DNA from: DASZIT01 sp963819695
Lineage (GTDB): Bacteria; Actinomycetota; Acidimicrobiia; Acidimicrobiales; RAAP-2
NCBI GenBank assembly: GCA_963819695.1
Contig: CAWFXD010000003.1
Coordinates: 124,001 to 188,000 of the forward strand
Direction: 5' to 3'
DNA length: 64,000 bases
Positions within the stretch are counted from its first letter, which is position 1. Every line of letters starts with the position of its first letter. This document shows positions 1 through 8,107 of this stretch, one piece after another. The translations under genes and the position numbers were made by a program. The notes under the pieces were generated by a model. The model was not told where the DNA came from. It saw nothing but the letters and a program-made list of their open reading frames with translations, and ran no database searches.

Positions 1-401
1 CGGCGCTCCCGCCAGCGGGGATGGGGGATGGTGAGCTCGGGGTCGGCGAGGGCGATGCCGTCGATCCAGATCACGTCGGCGTCCAGGGTGCGCGGTCCCC
101 ACCGCACCGTGCGCACCCGTCCGGCGGCCGCCTCCAGCCTCCGGCACTCCTCCAGGATCCGGTAGGGGTCGACGGTGGGGGCCACCGCCAGCTCCACCAC
201 CAGGTTGAGGTAGGGGCCCTGCTCCTCGGGCCCCCCGATCGGCTCGGTCTCGTAGACCGGGGACACCGCGGTGACCGGAACCGCGCTCCCGGCCCGCAGC
301 TGGTCGACCGCCCGGCGGAGGTGGCCCCACCGGTCCCCGAGGTTGGAGCCGAGGCCGAGGAACGCCCGCACGGTGGGCGACTCGGACAGCGGCGAGGTCA
401 T
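1..401 (-). CDS. folK: 2-amino-4-hydroxy-6-hydroxymethyldihydropteridine pyrophosphokinase (HPPK), C-terminus off the window
   Basis: Transfers pyrophosphate from ATP to 6-hydroxymethyl-dihydropterin in folate synthesis. Reading down from the ATG at 401 gives MTSPLSESPTVRAFLGLGSN, then the HPPK motifs GLGSNLGDR near residue 15, the 'Y.N.V.E' strand, and RWGPRTLDADVIW followed by HPRWRER at the window edge. The ATG overlaps the folB stop in an ATGA, so the two are translationally coupled. The frame is open to position 1, so the last residues are missing. Identification is certain from the RTLD.D and HPR motifs. Confidence 0.93.
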   Translation of the reverse strand, partial: MTSPLSESPTVRAFLGLGSNLGDRWGHLRRAVDQLRAGSAVPVTAVSPVYETEPIGGPEEQGPYLNLVVELAVAPTVDPYRILEECRRLEAAAGRVRTVRWGPRTLDADVIWIDGIALADPELTIPHPRWRER

Positions 402-775
402 CGGCTGCGGGTGATGCGCACCCCCACGGTGGCGATGTCGGCCTCCAGCGGCGGCTCCAGCTTGCGCAGCCCGACCGTCACCGACACCACCCGGTCATCC
501 TCCATGGCGGTGGCGGCGATGGCTTCGGCCAGCGCCTCCAGCAACCGGTATTTGGCCGGCCCGGCGATGACCCCCCCGGCCCGGTCGACCACCCCGGCGT
601 AGTCCACGGTGTCGGCCAAGGCATCCGACCCGCCGGCCGCGGCCAGGTCCACCTCCAGGTCGAGGTCGAGCTCGAACGGCTGAGCCTTCACCCGTTCCTC
701 GGGCAGCACCCCGTGGACGCCGAGGACCCGGAGACCCCGGAGCTCGATCCGGTCCGGGGGGTCCGGGCGCATCAC
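398..775 (-). CDS. folB: Dihydroneopterin aldolase
   Basis: Converts 7,8-dihydroneopterin to 6-hydroxymethyl-dihydropterin and glycolaldehyde. The 125-residue length is normal. The family features are present: an N-terminal 'D.I.L.GL.V.G.HGVLPEER' strand, a central 'DTVDYAGV' segment, 'YRLLEALAEAIA' containing the catalytic-region Glu, and a C-terminal 'V.V.LRKLEPP' strand. It sits four bases after the phosphatase-like gene and overlaps folK by ATGA, at the end of the folate operon. Confidence 0.93.
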   Translation of the reverse strand: MMRPDPPDRIELRGLRVLGVHGVLPEERVKAQPFELDLDLEVDLAAAGGSDALADTVDYAGVVDRAGGVIAGPAKYRLLEALAEAIAATAMEDDRVVSVTVGLRKLEPPLEADIATVGVRITRSR

Positions 776-779
776 TGCT

Positions 780-1424
780 TCAATCCTTGGTGGCGGTCTT
801 CGACCCGCTGGCGGTCTTCGACCTGGTGGCGGTCTTCGAGCCGCTGGCGGTCTTCGACTTGGTGGCGGTCTTCGAGCCGGTAGCGGGGCTGGCAGAGCGC
901 TTCCCCCGCGCCGCCGATCGGGCCGGGGGCAACTGGCCGGCGAAGGCCACCAGCTCGCGGCCGGGCGGGCCCATGGCGTGGCCGGTGATGTGCTCGAGCA
1001 CGGTCACCGCCTGGGGCCCGCTGGGCAGCCGTCCCGACCACAGCAGGTACCCCGACACCACCCCGATCACCCGGTCCCCGAGCTCCTCCTGGTGGATGAG
1101 CAGGCGCTCGCCGCTGACCAGCCGGCCGTGCAGGTCGCGGAACAGCTCGACCAGGTTGGTCCGCACGTCGCCGGCCGGCGGCAGCGGGAAATGGACGCTG
1201 GCGAGGTCCTGTTCCTCGTAGGCCTGCAGGTTGTGGGAGGACGGGAGCAGCGAGACCACCCGGGTGAAGCCCTGCACCCGGAGCCAGATGATCTCCTCCT
1301 GGCGGCGGACCTTCCGGTGGTTGGGGGCGAAGCCGCCGGGGCGCTCGCTGATGGCCAGCCGGTCCTTGATCACCCAGGTGAAGTTGCGGGGCGGGATGCC
1401 GGCCGCCCACTTGCCCTTGACCAT
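780..1424 (-). CDS. Phosphatase-like protein with degenerate P-loop and Lys/Thr/Ala repeat tail
   Basis: A 214-residue protein lying between folP and folB. Its middle part resembles a dual-specificity or tyrosine phosphatase: 'VVSLLPSSHNLQAYEEQ', 'VHFPLPPAGDV', then LLIHQEELGDRVIGVVSGYL. The last segment lies where such enzymes have HC..G..R. Here the catalytic Cys is Gln and the Gly is Leu, while His and Arg remain, so it is probably inactive. The final 31 residues are five SKTA-centred hexamers, basic and probably disordered, possibly nucleic-acid or ribosome binding. Its ATG overlaps the folP stop by one base. The fold call is by eye only. Its role in folate metabolism is unknown. Confidence 0.75.
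   Translation of the reverse strand: MVKGKWAAGIPPRNFTWVIKDRLAISERPGGFAPNHRKVRRQEEIIWLRVQGFTRVVSLLPSSHNLQAYEEQDLASVHFPLPPAGDVRTNLVELFRDLHGRLVSGERLLIHQEELGDRVIGVVSGYLLWSGRLPSGPQAVTVLEHITGHAMGPPGRELVAFAGQLPPARSAARGKRSASPATGSKTATKSKTASGSKTATRSKTASGSKTATKD
786..875 (-). repeat. 18-bp tandem repeat (5 units) encoding SKTA hexamers
   Basis: Five consecutive 18-base units form the 3' end of the phosphatase-like gene and encode alternating SKTATK/SKTASG/SKTATR hexapeptides. The units are nearly identical in bases (core 'gcggtcttcga'), so the array probably grows and shrinks by slippage. On the plus strand it yields only meaningless Val/Phe-rich reading frames. Confidence 0.85.
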
Positions 1425-2236
1425 CAGACCGACCCGGGCGTGGGGCCCACCAGGGTCGCAGCCTGGACGCTGGCCGCCACGTCATGGACCCGCACCATGC
1501 CCGCACCCTGGGCCAGGGCCCAGGTGGCGGTGGCCAGCGAGCCGGGGAGCCGGTGGTCGACGTCGGCCGGGGTGCCGTCCGGGGCGGCGGCCAGGGCGCC
1601 GAGGAAGCTCTTGCGGCTGGTGCCCACCAGCACCGGATAGCCGACCGCCACCAGGTCGTCGAGGGCGGCCAGCAGTTGGAGGTTGTGCCGGGCCGTCTTG
1701 CCGAACCCGATGCCCGGATCGACCCACACCTCGGCGATCCCCGCCCCGGTGGCCACCCCGGCCCGCTCCGCCAGGAAGGCGGCGACCTCGGCGACCACGT
1801 CGTCGTAGTGGGGATGGTCCTGCATGTCGGCCGGGGTCCCCTGCCGGTGCATGGCCACCCAGCCCACCCCGCACTCGGCGGCGGCCGGCCACAATGAGGC
1901 GGAGACGTCGTTGATCAGGGTGGCACCGGCCTCGACGGCGGCCCGGGCCACCTCGTCCTTGGTGGTGTCGATCGACACCCGGACCGCGGGGCTGAGCGCC
2001 TCGACGACCGGGATCACCCGCCGCAATTCCTCCTGGAGGGAGACCGGCTCGGCCTTTGGCCGGGTCGACTCGCCGCCGACGTCGACGATGTCCGCCCCTT
2101 CGGCGATCATCTGATGGCCCCGGGCGACGGCCCGGCTCCCGTCGAACCACTCGCCGCCGTCGGAGAACGAGTCGGGGGTCACATTCAGGATTCCCATGAC
2201 CAGCGGGCGTTGCTCGGTGGTCATGGGGATCATCAC
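1424..2236 (-). CDS. folP: Dihydropteroate synthase
   Basis: Condenses p-aminobenzoate with 6-hydroxymethyl-dihydropterin pyrophosphate; the target of sulfonamides. At 270 residues it has the full TIM-barrel signature: GILNVTPDSFSDGG at residues 15-28, 'DVGGESTRP', 'SIDTTKDEVA', 'INDVSA', the 'DPGIGFGKT' loop, 'VGTSRKSFLG' and a terminal 'RVHDVAA'. It follows folE by 61 bases and leads into the phosphatase-like gene with a TGATG overlap. The first of several N-terminal Met codons was taken; M5 is an equal alternative. Confidence 0.95.
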   Translation of the reverse strand: MMIPMTTEQRPLVMGILNVTPDSFSDGGEWFDGSRAVARGHQMIAEGADIVDVGGESTRPKAEPVSLQEELRRVIPVVEALSPAVRVSIDTTKDEVARAAVEAGATLINDVSASLWPAAAECGVGWVAMHRQGTPADMQDHPHYDDVVAEVAAFLAERAGVATGAGIAEVWVDPGIGFGKTARHNLQLLAALDDLVAVGYPVLVGTSRKSFLGALAAAPDGTPADVDHRLPGSLATATWALAQGAGMVRVHDVAASVQAATLVGPTPGSV

Positions 2237-2297
2237 GGCACAGCGTAAACCAGGGGGAGGTTGGCCGGGGCCGGAAATCAGGGCGAATTCAGGGCTT

Positions 2298-2867
2298 TCA
2301 GCGTCCGTGGATGAACTGCATGGCCTCGGACCGGGTGGCGGAATCGGTCCGGAATTGGCCGCGGACGGCCGAGGTGATGGTCAGGGTGCCGGGCTTCTTC
2401 ACCCCCCGCATCGACATGCAGAGGTGCTCGGCCTCCACCACCACCAGCACCCCCCGGGGCTCGAGGGCCTTCTCGATGGAGTCGGCGATCTCGGTGGTCA
2501 TCCGCTCCTGGACCTGCAGCCGGCGGGCGTAGCCGTCCACCAGCCGGGCGAACTTGGACAGGCCGGTGATCCGGCCGTCCTCGCCGGGGATGTAGGCCAC
2601 GTGGGCCCGGCCCATGAACGGCACCATGTGGTGCTCGCACAGCGAGGCGAAGGGGATGTCCCGCACCATCACCATCTCGTCGTGCTCGGCGGCGAAGGAG
2701 ACCTTCAGATGGCTGGTCGGATCCTCGTCCAGCCCGGAGAACAGCTCCTGGTACATGGCGGCCACCCGGGCCGGGGTGGCCAGCAGCCCGTCCCGGTCGG
2801 GGTCCTCCCCCATGGCGGAGAGAATCTCATGGATGGCCCGTTCGATACGGGCGGTATCAACGCTCAA
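2298..2867 (-). CDS. folE: GTP cyclohydrolase I
   Basis: Opens and recyclises GTP to dihydroneopterin triphosphate, the first step of folate (pterin) synthesis. The 189 residues match the compact bacterial type. The zinc ligands are visible as SLCEHH (Cys77, His79/His80) and Cys150 in 'EAEHLCMSMRGVKKPG'. The substrate loops 'IPGEDGRITGLSKFARLV' and 'RLQVQERMT' are intact. It starts nine bases after hpt. In many actinobacteria ftsH lies between these two genes, and here it is absent. Confidence 0.96.
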   Translation of the reverse strand: MSVDTARIERAIHEILSAMGEDPDRDGLLATPARVAAMYQELFSGLDEDPTSHLKVSFAAEHDEMVMVRDIPFASLCEHHMVPFMGRAHVAYIPGEDGRITGLSKFARLVDGYARRLQVQERMTTEIADSIEKALEPRGVLVVVEAEHLCMSMRGVKKPGTLTITSAVRGQFRTDSATRSEAMQFIHGR

Positions 2868-2876
2868 CCTGGCTCC

Positions 2877-3464
2877 TCAGCGGCGGGACGGATCGCCAGT
2901 GTAGGCGTGGATGGCGCTGAGGTTACGGAAGCGTTCGGCCACGTCGAGGCCGTAGCCGACCACGAAATCGGGAGGGATGTGGAATCCGACGTAGCGGAGG
3001 TCGAGGGCGGTGCGCTGCTGGCCGTCCTTGACCAGCAGGGCGCAGACCTCGAGGCTGGCCGGCCGCCGGGCCAGCAGGTACCGCTGCAGGTAGTTGAGGG
3101 TGAGGCCGGAATCGACGATGTCCTCCACCACCAGCACGTGGCGGTCGGTGAGGTCGACGTCGAGGTCCTTCACGATGCGGACCACCCCGGAGGTGCGGGT
3201 GGCGGTCCCGTAGGAGGAGACGGCCATGAAGTCCACGTCGACCGGCAGCTCGATGGCCCGGCAGAGGTCGGCCATGAACATGAAGGCGCCCTTCAACACC
3301 CCGACCAGCAGCGGCGGCCGGTCGGCGTAGTCGGCGCTGATGGCCGCGCCCAGCTCGGTGATCCGGGCCCGCAGCTCCGACTCGGAGACCACCACCTCGC
3401 CGACCTCGGGCTCCGACTCGAGCCGGGACAGCTCGCCCACCGACTCGTCCTTGGGTCCGGTCAC
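2877..3464 (-). CDS. hpt: Hypoxanthine-guanine phosphoribosyltransferase
   Basis: Salvages hypoxanthine and guanine to IMP and GMP with PRPP. The PRPP-binding motif VLVVEDIVDSGLTL lies at about residues 110-123 and the flexible-loop 'SSYGTATRTSG' precedes it. The reading frame stays open far upstream, but homology begins near 'VGEVVVSESELR'. I chose the GTG at 3464, whose GTGA overlaps the tilS stop, giving 195 residues, a normal length. The upstream tilS coupling is the common actinobacterial arrangement. Confidence 0.93.
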   Translation of the reverse strand: MTGPKDESVGELSRLESEPEVGEVVVSESELRARITELGAAISADYADRPPLLVGVLKGAFMFMADLCRAIELPVDVDFMAVSSYGTATRTSGVVRIVKDLDVDLTDRHVLVVEDIVDSGLTLNYLQRYLLARRPASLEVCALLVKDGQQRTALDLRYVGFHIPPDFVVGYGLDVAERFRNLSAIHAYTGDPSRR

Positions 3465-4426
3465 GGGCCGACTGTATCGGCTCGGTCCCCGGCGGACCCA
3501 AATGCCGGGGACCCCCCGGCGGCGGGTGCCACGGACGTCACCGGGGCCTGGGACAGACGGCCCCGGGAGCGGGAGACCCGGACCCCGCCGTCGATCTCGG
3601 TGGCCTTCCGGGCCCCCCGGGCCACCTCGAGGACCCGCTCGACGGCGTCGAGGGACGGCGGGTACCGGCTGTCGCCGGTCAACCACGACCGGATGGCCCG
3701 GCGGGCGACGGCATCCGGGGAGGCGGCCACCGCCTTGGCGTCGACCGGGTCGACCAGCCCGGCCACCACCCCGAGCAGCTCGGCGTCGCCGGCCAACAGC
3801 CCGGCCTGCCGGGCCAGCACCGGGACGATGTCCCGGCCGGCCAACTCCGAGCACAGCGGCAGGAGCTCGGCCCGGATCCGGTTGCGGAGGAATCGTGGGT
3901 CGCGGTTGCTGGGGTCGTCGACCGGGTCCAGCCCCTCCGCGTCGCAGAGGGCTACCGTCTCCGACCGGCGGAGGGCGAGCAACGGGTGACGGGGTCCGGC
4001 CCGCATGGCGGCCAGGCCGTCGACCCCCGCCCCCCGCAGCAGGTTGGCCAGCACCGTCTCGGCCTGGTCGTCGGCGGTGTGGCCGGTGGCGGCATCGGGT
4101 CCCAGCACCTCGAGCCGGGCGGCGCGGGCCCGGGCTTCGAGGTTGGGCCCGTCAGCCACCGTCACCCGTTCGCTCTTGAAGTCGCTCCCGTAGCGGTCGG
4201 CGGCCGACGCCACCACCTCGGCCTCGGCGGCCGAACCGGTCCGGAGCCCGTGGTCGACGTGGACGGCGGTCACCCGGCAGCCGGCCGCGGTGGCCAGGAC
4301 CAGCAGGGCCAGCGAGTCGGCCCCGCCGGAGACCGCACACACCAGCGGGGTGCCGGCGGCGGGAAACGTGCACCGCCCGACCAGGTCGTCGATCAGCGGA
4401 TCAACCGGAGAGGGCGGGGGCGGCAC
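3461..4426 (-). CDS. tilS: tRNA(Ile)-lysidine synthase
   Basis: Modifies C34 of the tRNA-Ile CAU anticodon to lysidine so that it reads AUA. The PP-loop ATPase motif SGGADS sits at residues 33-38, followed by 'VHVDHGLR', 'ATGHTADDQAETVLANLLRG' and the 'DPSNRDPRFLRNRIR' segment typical of TilS. At 321 residues it is the short actinobacterial form with a reduced C-terminal domain. It overlaps the upstream DUF2342 gene by 26 bases and hpt by GTGA. Confidence 0.93.
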   Translation of the reverse strand: MPPPPSPVDPLIDDLVGRCTFPAAGTPLVCAVSGGADSLALLVLATAAGCRVTAVHVDHGLRTGSAAEAEVVASAADRYGSDFKSERVTVADGPNLEARARAARLEVLGPDAATGHTADDQAETVLANLLRGAGVDGLAAMRAGPRHPLLALRRSETVALCDAEGLDPVDDPSNRDPRFLRNRIRAELLPLCSELAGRDIVPVLARQAGLLAGDAELLGVVAGLVDPVDAKAVAASPDAVARRAIRSWLTGDSRYPPSLDAVERVLEVARGARKATEIDGGVRVSRSRGRLSQAPVTSVAPAAGGSPAFGSAGDRADTVGP

Positions 4427-5562
4427 CGACGCGGGAGATCCACACGGAGGGATCCCGGATCTCGGTGAGGGAGGGCAGCCATTCCGGGCCCCTCCAGGCG
4501 CGGTCGAGCAGCTTCGTCCCGCCCGATTTCTCCACCGCGGCGATGAACTTCTCGCCCTCTTCGTACTGGCGGAACTTGGACTCCATCCCGATGAGCTGGA
4601 GCAGGAGCTTGGCCGGTCCCTTGGTCGAGTTGCGGCGCTGACGGAGGACCTCGCTGAACCGGGCGGCGCTGGGGATGGCCGCCGCCCCGGCCCGGTCCAT
4701 GGTCACGTCGCCGTGGCCCTCCAGCAGGCTCATCAGCGCCTGGATGCGGTGGAGCCCCTCGAGCTGTTCGGGGGTGGCCACCAACCCGAGGGCGCCGTTG
4801 TCGCGGAGCGGGTTGCGGCCGGCCCGGATCTCCTCGGTGATGCGCTTCAACGCCTCGGCGAACCGGGAGGGGTCGGGGTCGAGCGAGCCGAGCCCCTCCT
4901 CCACCAGCGACAGGAAGTGGTCGCGCATCCAGGGGATGGCGGTGAACTGGCACCGGTGGGTGACCTCGTGGAGGGCCAGCCACAGCCGGAACTCCTTGGG
5001 CTCGAAGCCGTAGCGCTGCTCGAGGGTGACGATGTTGGGGCCGACGAAGTAGACGATGTCCTGATCCTCGATGGCCTCCTCGGTGAGCAGCAGGTCGTAC
5101 TGGCCGAGGACCCGGGTCGACAGCCAGCCCAGCACCACCCCGAGCTGGGAGCCGGTGGCCACCCGGCTGGCGGAGGCCAGCGGACCGGCCAACCGCTCGG
5201 TCACCGGGTTGTTGGTGGCCAGCCGGGGCGGGGCGAAGCGTTGGAGGTGGGGGCCGACCAGCCGTTGGAAGGAGGCGACGTTGGCGTGCACCCAGCCGTT
5301 GCGGTCGGTGACCCGGGCCCGGGCCGGTCCCGACGCCGAGCGGAGGCCGGTCTCGACGGCTACCAGCTCCTCGGCCTGGGCGGTGAGCTCCTCGAAGTCC
5401 TGTTGCAGGAGGTCGGGCCGGTAGGGGGCGGGCATCGGGTTGACGGTTGCTCACCCAACCGGCCACCCGCTCGGCCACCTCCCAGGAGATCGCCCCCGGG
5501 CCCGGCCCCGGTTCGGTGGACGGGGTGGACTCTTGGAGGGCGGCGCCTGACGTTTGGGTCAC
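4401..5562 (-). CDS. Zinc-dependent metalloprotease-like protein (DUF2342 / F420-associated family), frame-broken near N-terminus
   Basis: The main frame (4401-5435, 344 residues) has the family hallmarks 'DFEELTAQAEELVA', 'NNPVTERLAGPLA', 'GQYDLLL', 'FVGPNIV' and a zincin motif HEVTH at residues 156-160. The family function is unknown; members are conserved next to tilS-hpt in actinobacteria. An in-frame stop lies just upstream of the ATG at 5435. In the neighbouring frame a GTG at 5562 leads into 'AISWEVAERVAGWVSN', which looks like the family's usual N-terminus. I therefore infer a one-base break between about 5435 and 5455 and give the joined extent. Confidence 0.82.
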
Positions 5563-5646
5563 GGGGACCAGTGTAGGTAGCAGCCGGGTCGGGTGCGGGT
5601 CAGACGGTGCGGGCGGTGCGCATGCGGCCCGAGGCCGGGCGCCGGG

Positions 5647-5967
5647 TCAGTGGCCGTGTTTGGCGTGCTCGTCCCGGAGGGCGTGGGCCACCCGGTCGAG
5701 CAGGGACTCGGGAACGTGGTCCTTGCAACGGTTGGCGATCACCTTGCGCAGCTCGGCTTCGAACCCGAAGGCATCCACACACGGCCCGCAGAGATCGAGG
5801 TGGCGGGTGATCTCCACCCGGCGCTCCTCGGTGAGCTCGCCGTCGAGGTAGAAGTAGAGACGCTCGACGGTCTCCTCACAGTTGACGAATCCGGCGATGT
5901 GGGCACCGCCCGGCATGGCCGGGTTCGCACCAACGCCCTTGGCGTCCTCGGATCTCTGCTCTCCCAC
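5647..5967 (-). CDS. rsrA: Mycothiol-system zinc anti-sigma factor, RsrA type
   Basis: Redox-sensing anti-sigma factor that binds SigR until oxidised. In its 106 residues I see Cys30, His56, Cys60 and Cys63. The H-x3-C-x2-C spacing, and 26 residues between the first Cys and the His, match RsrA. The sequence 'YFYLDGEL..ER..EI..HLDLCGPC' is typical. It lies 12 bases after sigR, the usual order. Symbol assigned by family resemblance. Confidence 0.88.
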   Translation of the reverse strand: MGEQRSEDAKGVGANPAMPGGAHIAGFVNCEETVERLYFYLDGELTEERRVEITRHLDLCGPCVDAFGFEAELRKVIANRCKDHVPESLLDRVAHALRDEHAKHGH

Positions 5968-5979
5968 GAGTCTGTCTCC

Positions 5980-6558
5980 CTACTTGCCGTCGCCGGAAGC
6001 GCCAACCAGGCCGCGAGCACTTCCGAATTCGAACAACGCTTTCTGCAGGGCCTTTCTTCCACGGTGGATACGGCTCATCACCGTGCCGATGGGTACATCG
6101 GTGATTTCGGCGATCTCTTTATAGGAGAAACCCTCGACGTCGGCGAGCAGCACGGCCAACCGGAAGGTGTCGGGCAGCGACTCGATGGCGTCCTTGACCT
6201 CGGTGTCGGTGATCCGCTCCAACGCCTCTTCCTCGGCGCTGCGCCCGAGGCCGGAAGGCTGGTCGGCGGACAGATGGCGGTAGAGGAACAGGTCCTCCAC
6301 ATCCTCGACGTCGGAGATCTCCGGACGCCGCTTCTTGGCCCGGTACGAATTGATATAGGTGTTGGTGAGAATCCGGTAGAGCCAGGCCTTCAGATTGGTG
6401 CCGGCTTCGAAGCCCCCGAAGGCGCGATAGGCCTTGAGGTAGGTCTCTTGCACCAGGTCCTCGGCATCCGCGGGGTTGCGGGTCATGCGGAGCGCGGCCG
6501 AGTACAGCGCGGGCATGTACTCCATGGCAAGGTCGGTGAATTCCGCCTGGTCGGCCAT
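5980..6558 (-). CDS. sigR: ECF RNA polymerase sigma factor SigR/SigH (oxidative stress)
   Basis: Directs transcription of thiol-oxidative stress genes when released by RsrA. Region 2 is seen in 'PALYSAALRMTRNPADAEDL' and 'LKAWLYRILTNTYINSYRAK'; region 4 in 'FRLAVLLADVEGFSYKEIAE' followed by 'GTVMSRIHRGRKAL'. The 192 residues from ATG 6558 match SigR/SigH length. The frame stays open upstream only by chance antisense to the amidase. I did not see a clear GGAAT-N18-GTT autoregulatory promoter upstream. Confidence 0.92.
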   Translation of the reverse strand: MADQAEFTDLAMEYMPALYSAALRMTRNPADAEDLVQETYLKAYRAFGGFEAGTNLKAWLYRILTNTYINSYRAKKRRPEISDVEDVEDLFLYRHLSADQPSGLGRSAEEEALERITDTEVKDAIESLPDTFRLAVLLADVEGFSYKEIAEITDVPIGTVMSRIHRGRKALQKALFEFGSARGLVGASGDGK

Positions 6559-6638
6559 GGATTGCACCCTACAGCGCCGGTGGGTCACGGCGGACCCGGG
6601 GTTCGGGTTCGGGGGGCCGGCGGGTGGCGCTCCCCGCC

Positions 6639-8048
6639 CTACCGGACCGGTGGGTGCCGGTCCGACCAGGGAGCGGCCGCCTCCAGCTGGGCCGCCACCC
6701 GCAACAGCCGGTCGTCTTGCCAGGGCCCGGCCACCAGCTGCACCCCGACCGGCAGCCCGGAGGCGGCGACATGGAGCGGGAGGCTGATGGCCGGCAGACC
6801 GGTGATGTTGAACACCGCGGTGAAGGCGGCCATCGACAGCACTTCGAGCGGCGGCATCTCGGGAAACTCGTGCACTGCCTTCAGGACACCCACCCGCGGC
6901 GGTTCGATGGCCATGGTCGGGGTGACCAACAGGTCGAACTCGCTCCCCCAACGGGCCACGATCCGGCGGGAGACCCGGTGCAGTTCGGCCACCGAGGTAA
7001 CGAACGTCCGGCTGTCCACCTCGCCGGCGGCGGCGTAGCTGGCCCGATTGTTGGGCTCGACCTTCTCCCAGTCGATGCCCGGATTCTCGACCAGGCCGGC
7101 GTTGACCACGTGGAGGAAGGGCGCCAACGACTCGGCATCGAAGATGTCGGCGTCCAGACGCTCGACAATGTGGCCGGCCTGCTCGAGCAGCTTGGCGGTG
7201 GCGTCGACGGCGGCCAGCGCTTCGTCGGCCACCGGGATGCCCAGGGCCGACACGGTGTTCAGCGCCACCCGGAGCCGGCCCGGATCCTTCCCGGGGTCGG
7301 TGGTGAACGGGGCGGCCGGGGCCGGTGCATTCCACCAGGCGCCGGCGTCGTACCCGCTCATCACCTCGAGCAGGGCGGCGGCGTCGGCCACCGTCAGGCA
7401 CACCGCTCCGTCGGTCACCATTCCCTGCCAGCCGGGGATCAACGAGGGCACCCTCCCCCGGCTCGCCTTCAGCCCGACCAGACCGCAGCACGATGACGGG
7501 ATGCGAATCGACCCGCCCCCGTCGCTGGCGTGGGCGACCGAGAACATCCCGGAGGCCACCGCCGTCCCCGCCCCGCCGCTGGAGCCTCCCGAGGTGTGGT
7601 CGGGATTCCACGGATTGCGGGTGGGCCCGTAACGGAGGTTCTCGGTGACCGTGATGGATCCGAACTCCGGCGCGTTGGTCCGGCCGGTGAGGATGAATCC
7701 GGCCCGGCGGAAGGCATCGACCACCAGGTCGCTGTGATCACTGGGTCCATCGGGCGCGCCCCGCGAGCCGTAGGTCAGCGGCTGGCCCTCCACCGCACAC
7801 AGATCCTTGATCGGCAGGGGCACGCCGACGAAGGCAGGAAGGTCGTCGGTGTCGTTGGCGCTGGCGATGCGGTCGCCCACCGCCTTGGCCTCGGCCCGGG
7901 CCTCGTCGTCGTTGCGCCAGATCACCGCGTTGAGTTCCGGGTTCCGGCGGTCGACCCGGCTCAGGGTGGCGTCGAGGACTTCGAGCGGGCTCACCTCCTT
8001 CCGCCGGATGGCCGCCGCGGTGTCGAGGGCAGAAGTGAATTCGTCCAT
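6639..8048 (-). CDS. Amidase, amidase-signature family
   Basis: Hydrolyses an amide bond of unknown substrate with the Ser-cisSer-Lys triad: Lys81 in 'PLPIKDL', Ser156 in 'TSGGSSGGAG' and the nucleophile Ser180 in 'SDGGGSIRIPS'. The 24-residue gap between the two serines is canonical. The 469-residue length fits free-standing amidases rather than GatA, and no gatB/gatC is adjacent. It stands alone between sigR and pyrE. Confidence 0.9.
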   Translation of the reverse strand: MDEFTSALDTAAAIRRKEVSPLEVLDATLSRVDRRNPELNAVIWRNDDEARAEAKAVGDRIASANDTDDLPAFVGVPLPIKDLCAVEGQPLTYGSRGAPDGPSDHSDLVVDAFRRAGFILTGRTNAPEFGSITVTENLRYGPTRNPWNPDHTSGGSSGGAGTAVASGMFSVAHASDGGGSIRIPSSCCGLVGLKASRGRVPSLIPGWQGMVTDGAVCLTVADAAALLEVMSGYDAGAWWNAPAPAAPFTTDPGKDPGRLRVALNTVSALGIPVADEALAAVDATAKLLEQAGHIVERLDADIFDAESLAPFLHVVNAGLVENPGIDWEKVEPNNRASYAAAGEVDSRTFVTSVAELHRVSRRIVARWGSEFDLLVTPTMAIEPPRVGVLKAVHEFPEMPPLEVLSMAAFTAVFNITGLPAISLPLHVAASGLPVGVQLVAGPWQDDRLLRVAAQLEAAAPWSDRHPPVR

Positions 8049-8107
8049 GCCCTGACTATTCCATGCCGGTGCGGTGGCGCGCCGGGCGGCCGAGGCGGAG
8101 CCCCGAG

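Noticed and set aside
2196..3989. A 597-codon plus-strand reading frame
   Set aside because: Antisense to folE and hpt, composition is that of a mirror frame, and there is no homology to known families.
5980..7611. A 543-residue protein with the sigma factor at its C-terminus
   Set aside because: The N-terminal part is antisense to nothing known and overlaps the amidase gene in another frame; the sigma factor has its own start at 6558.
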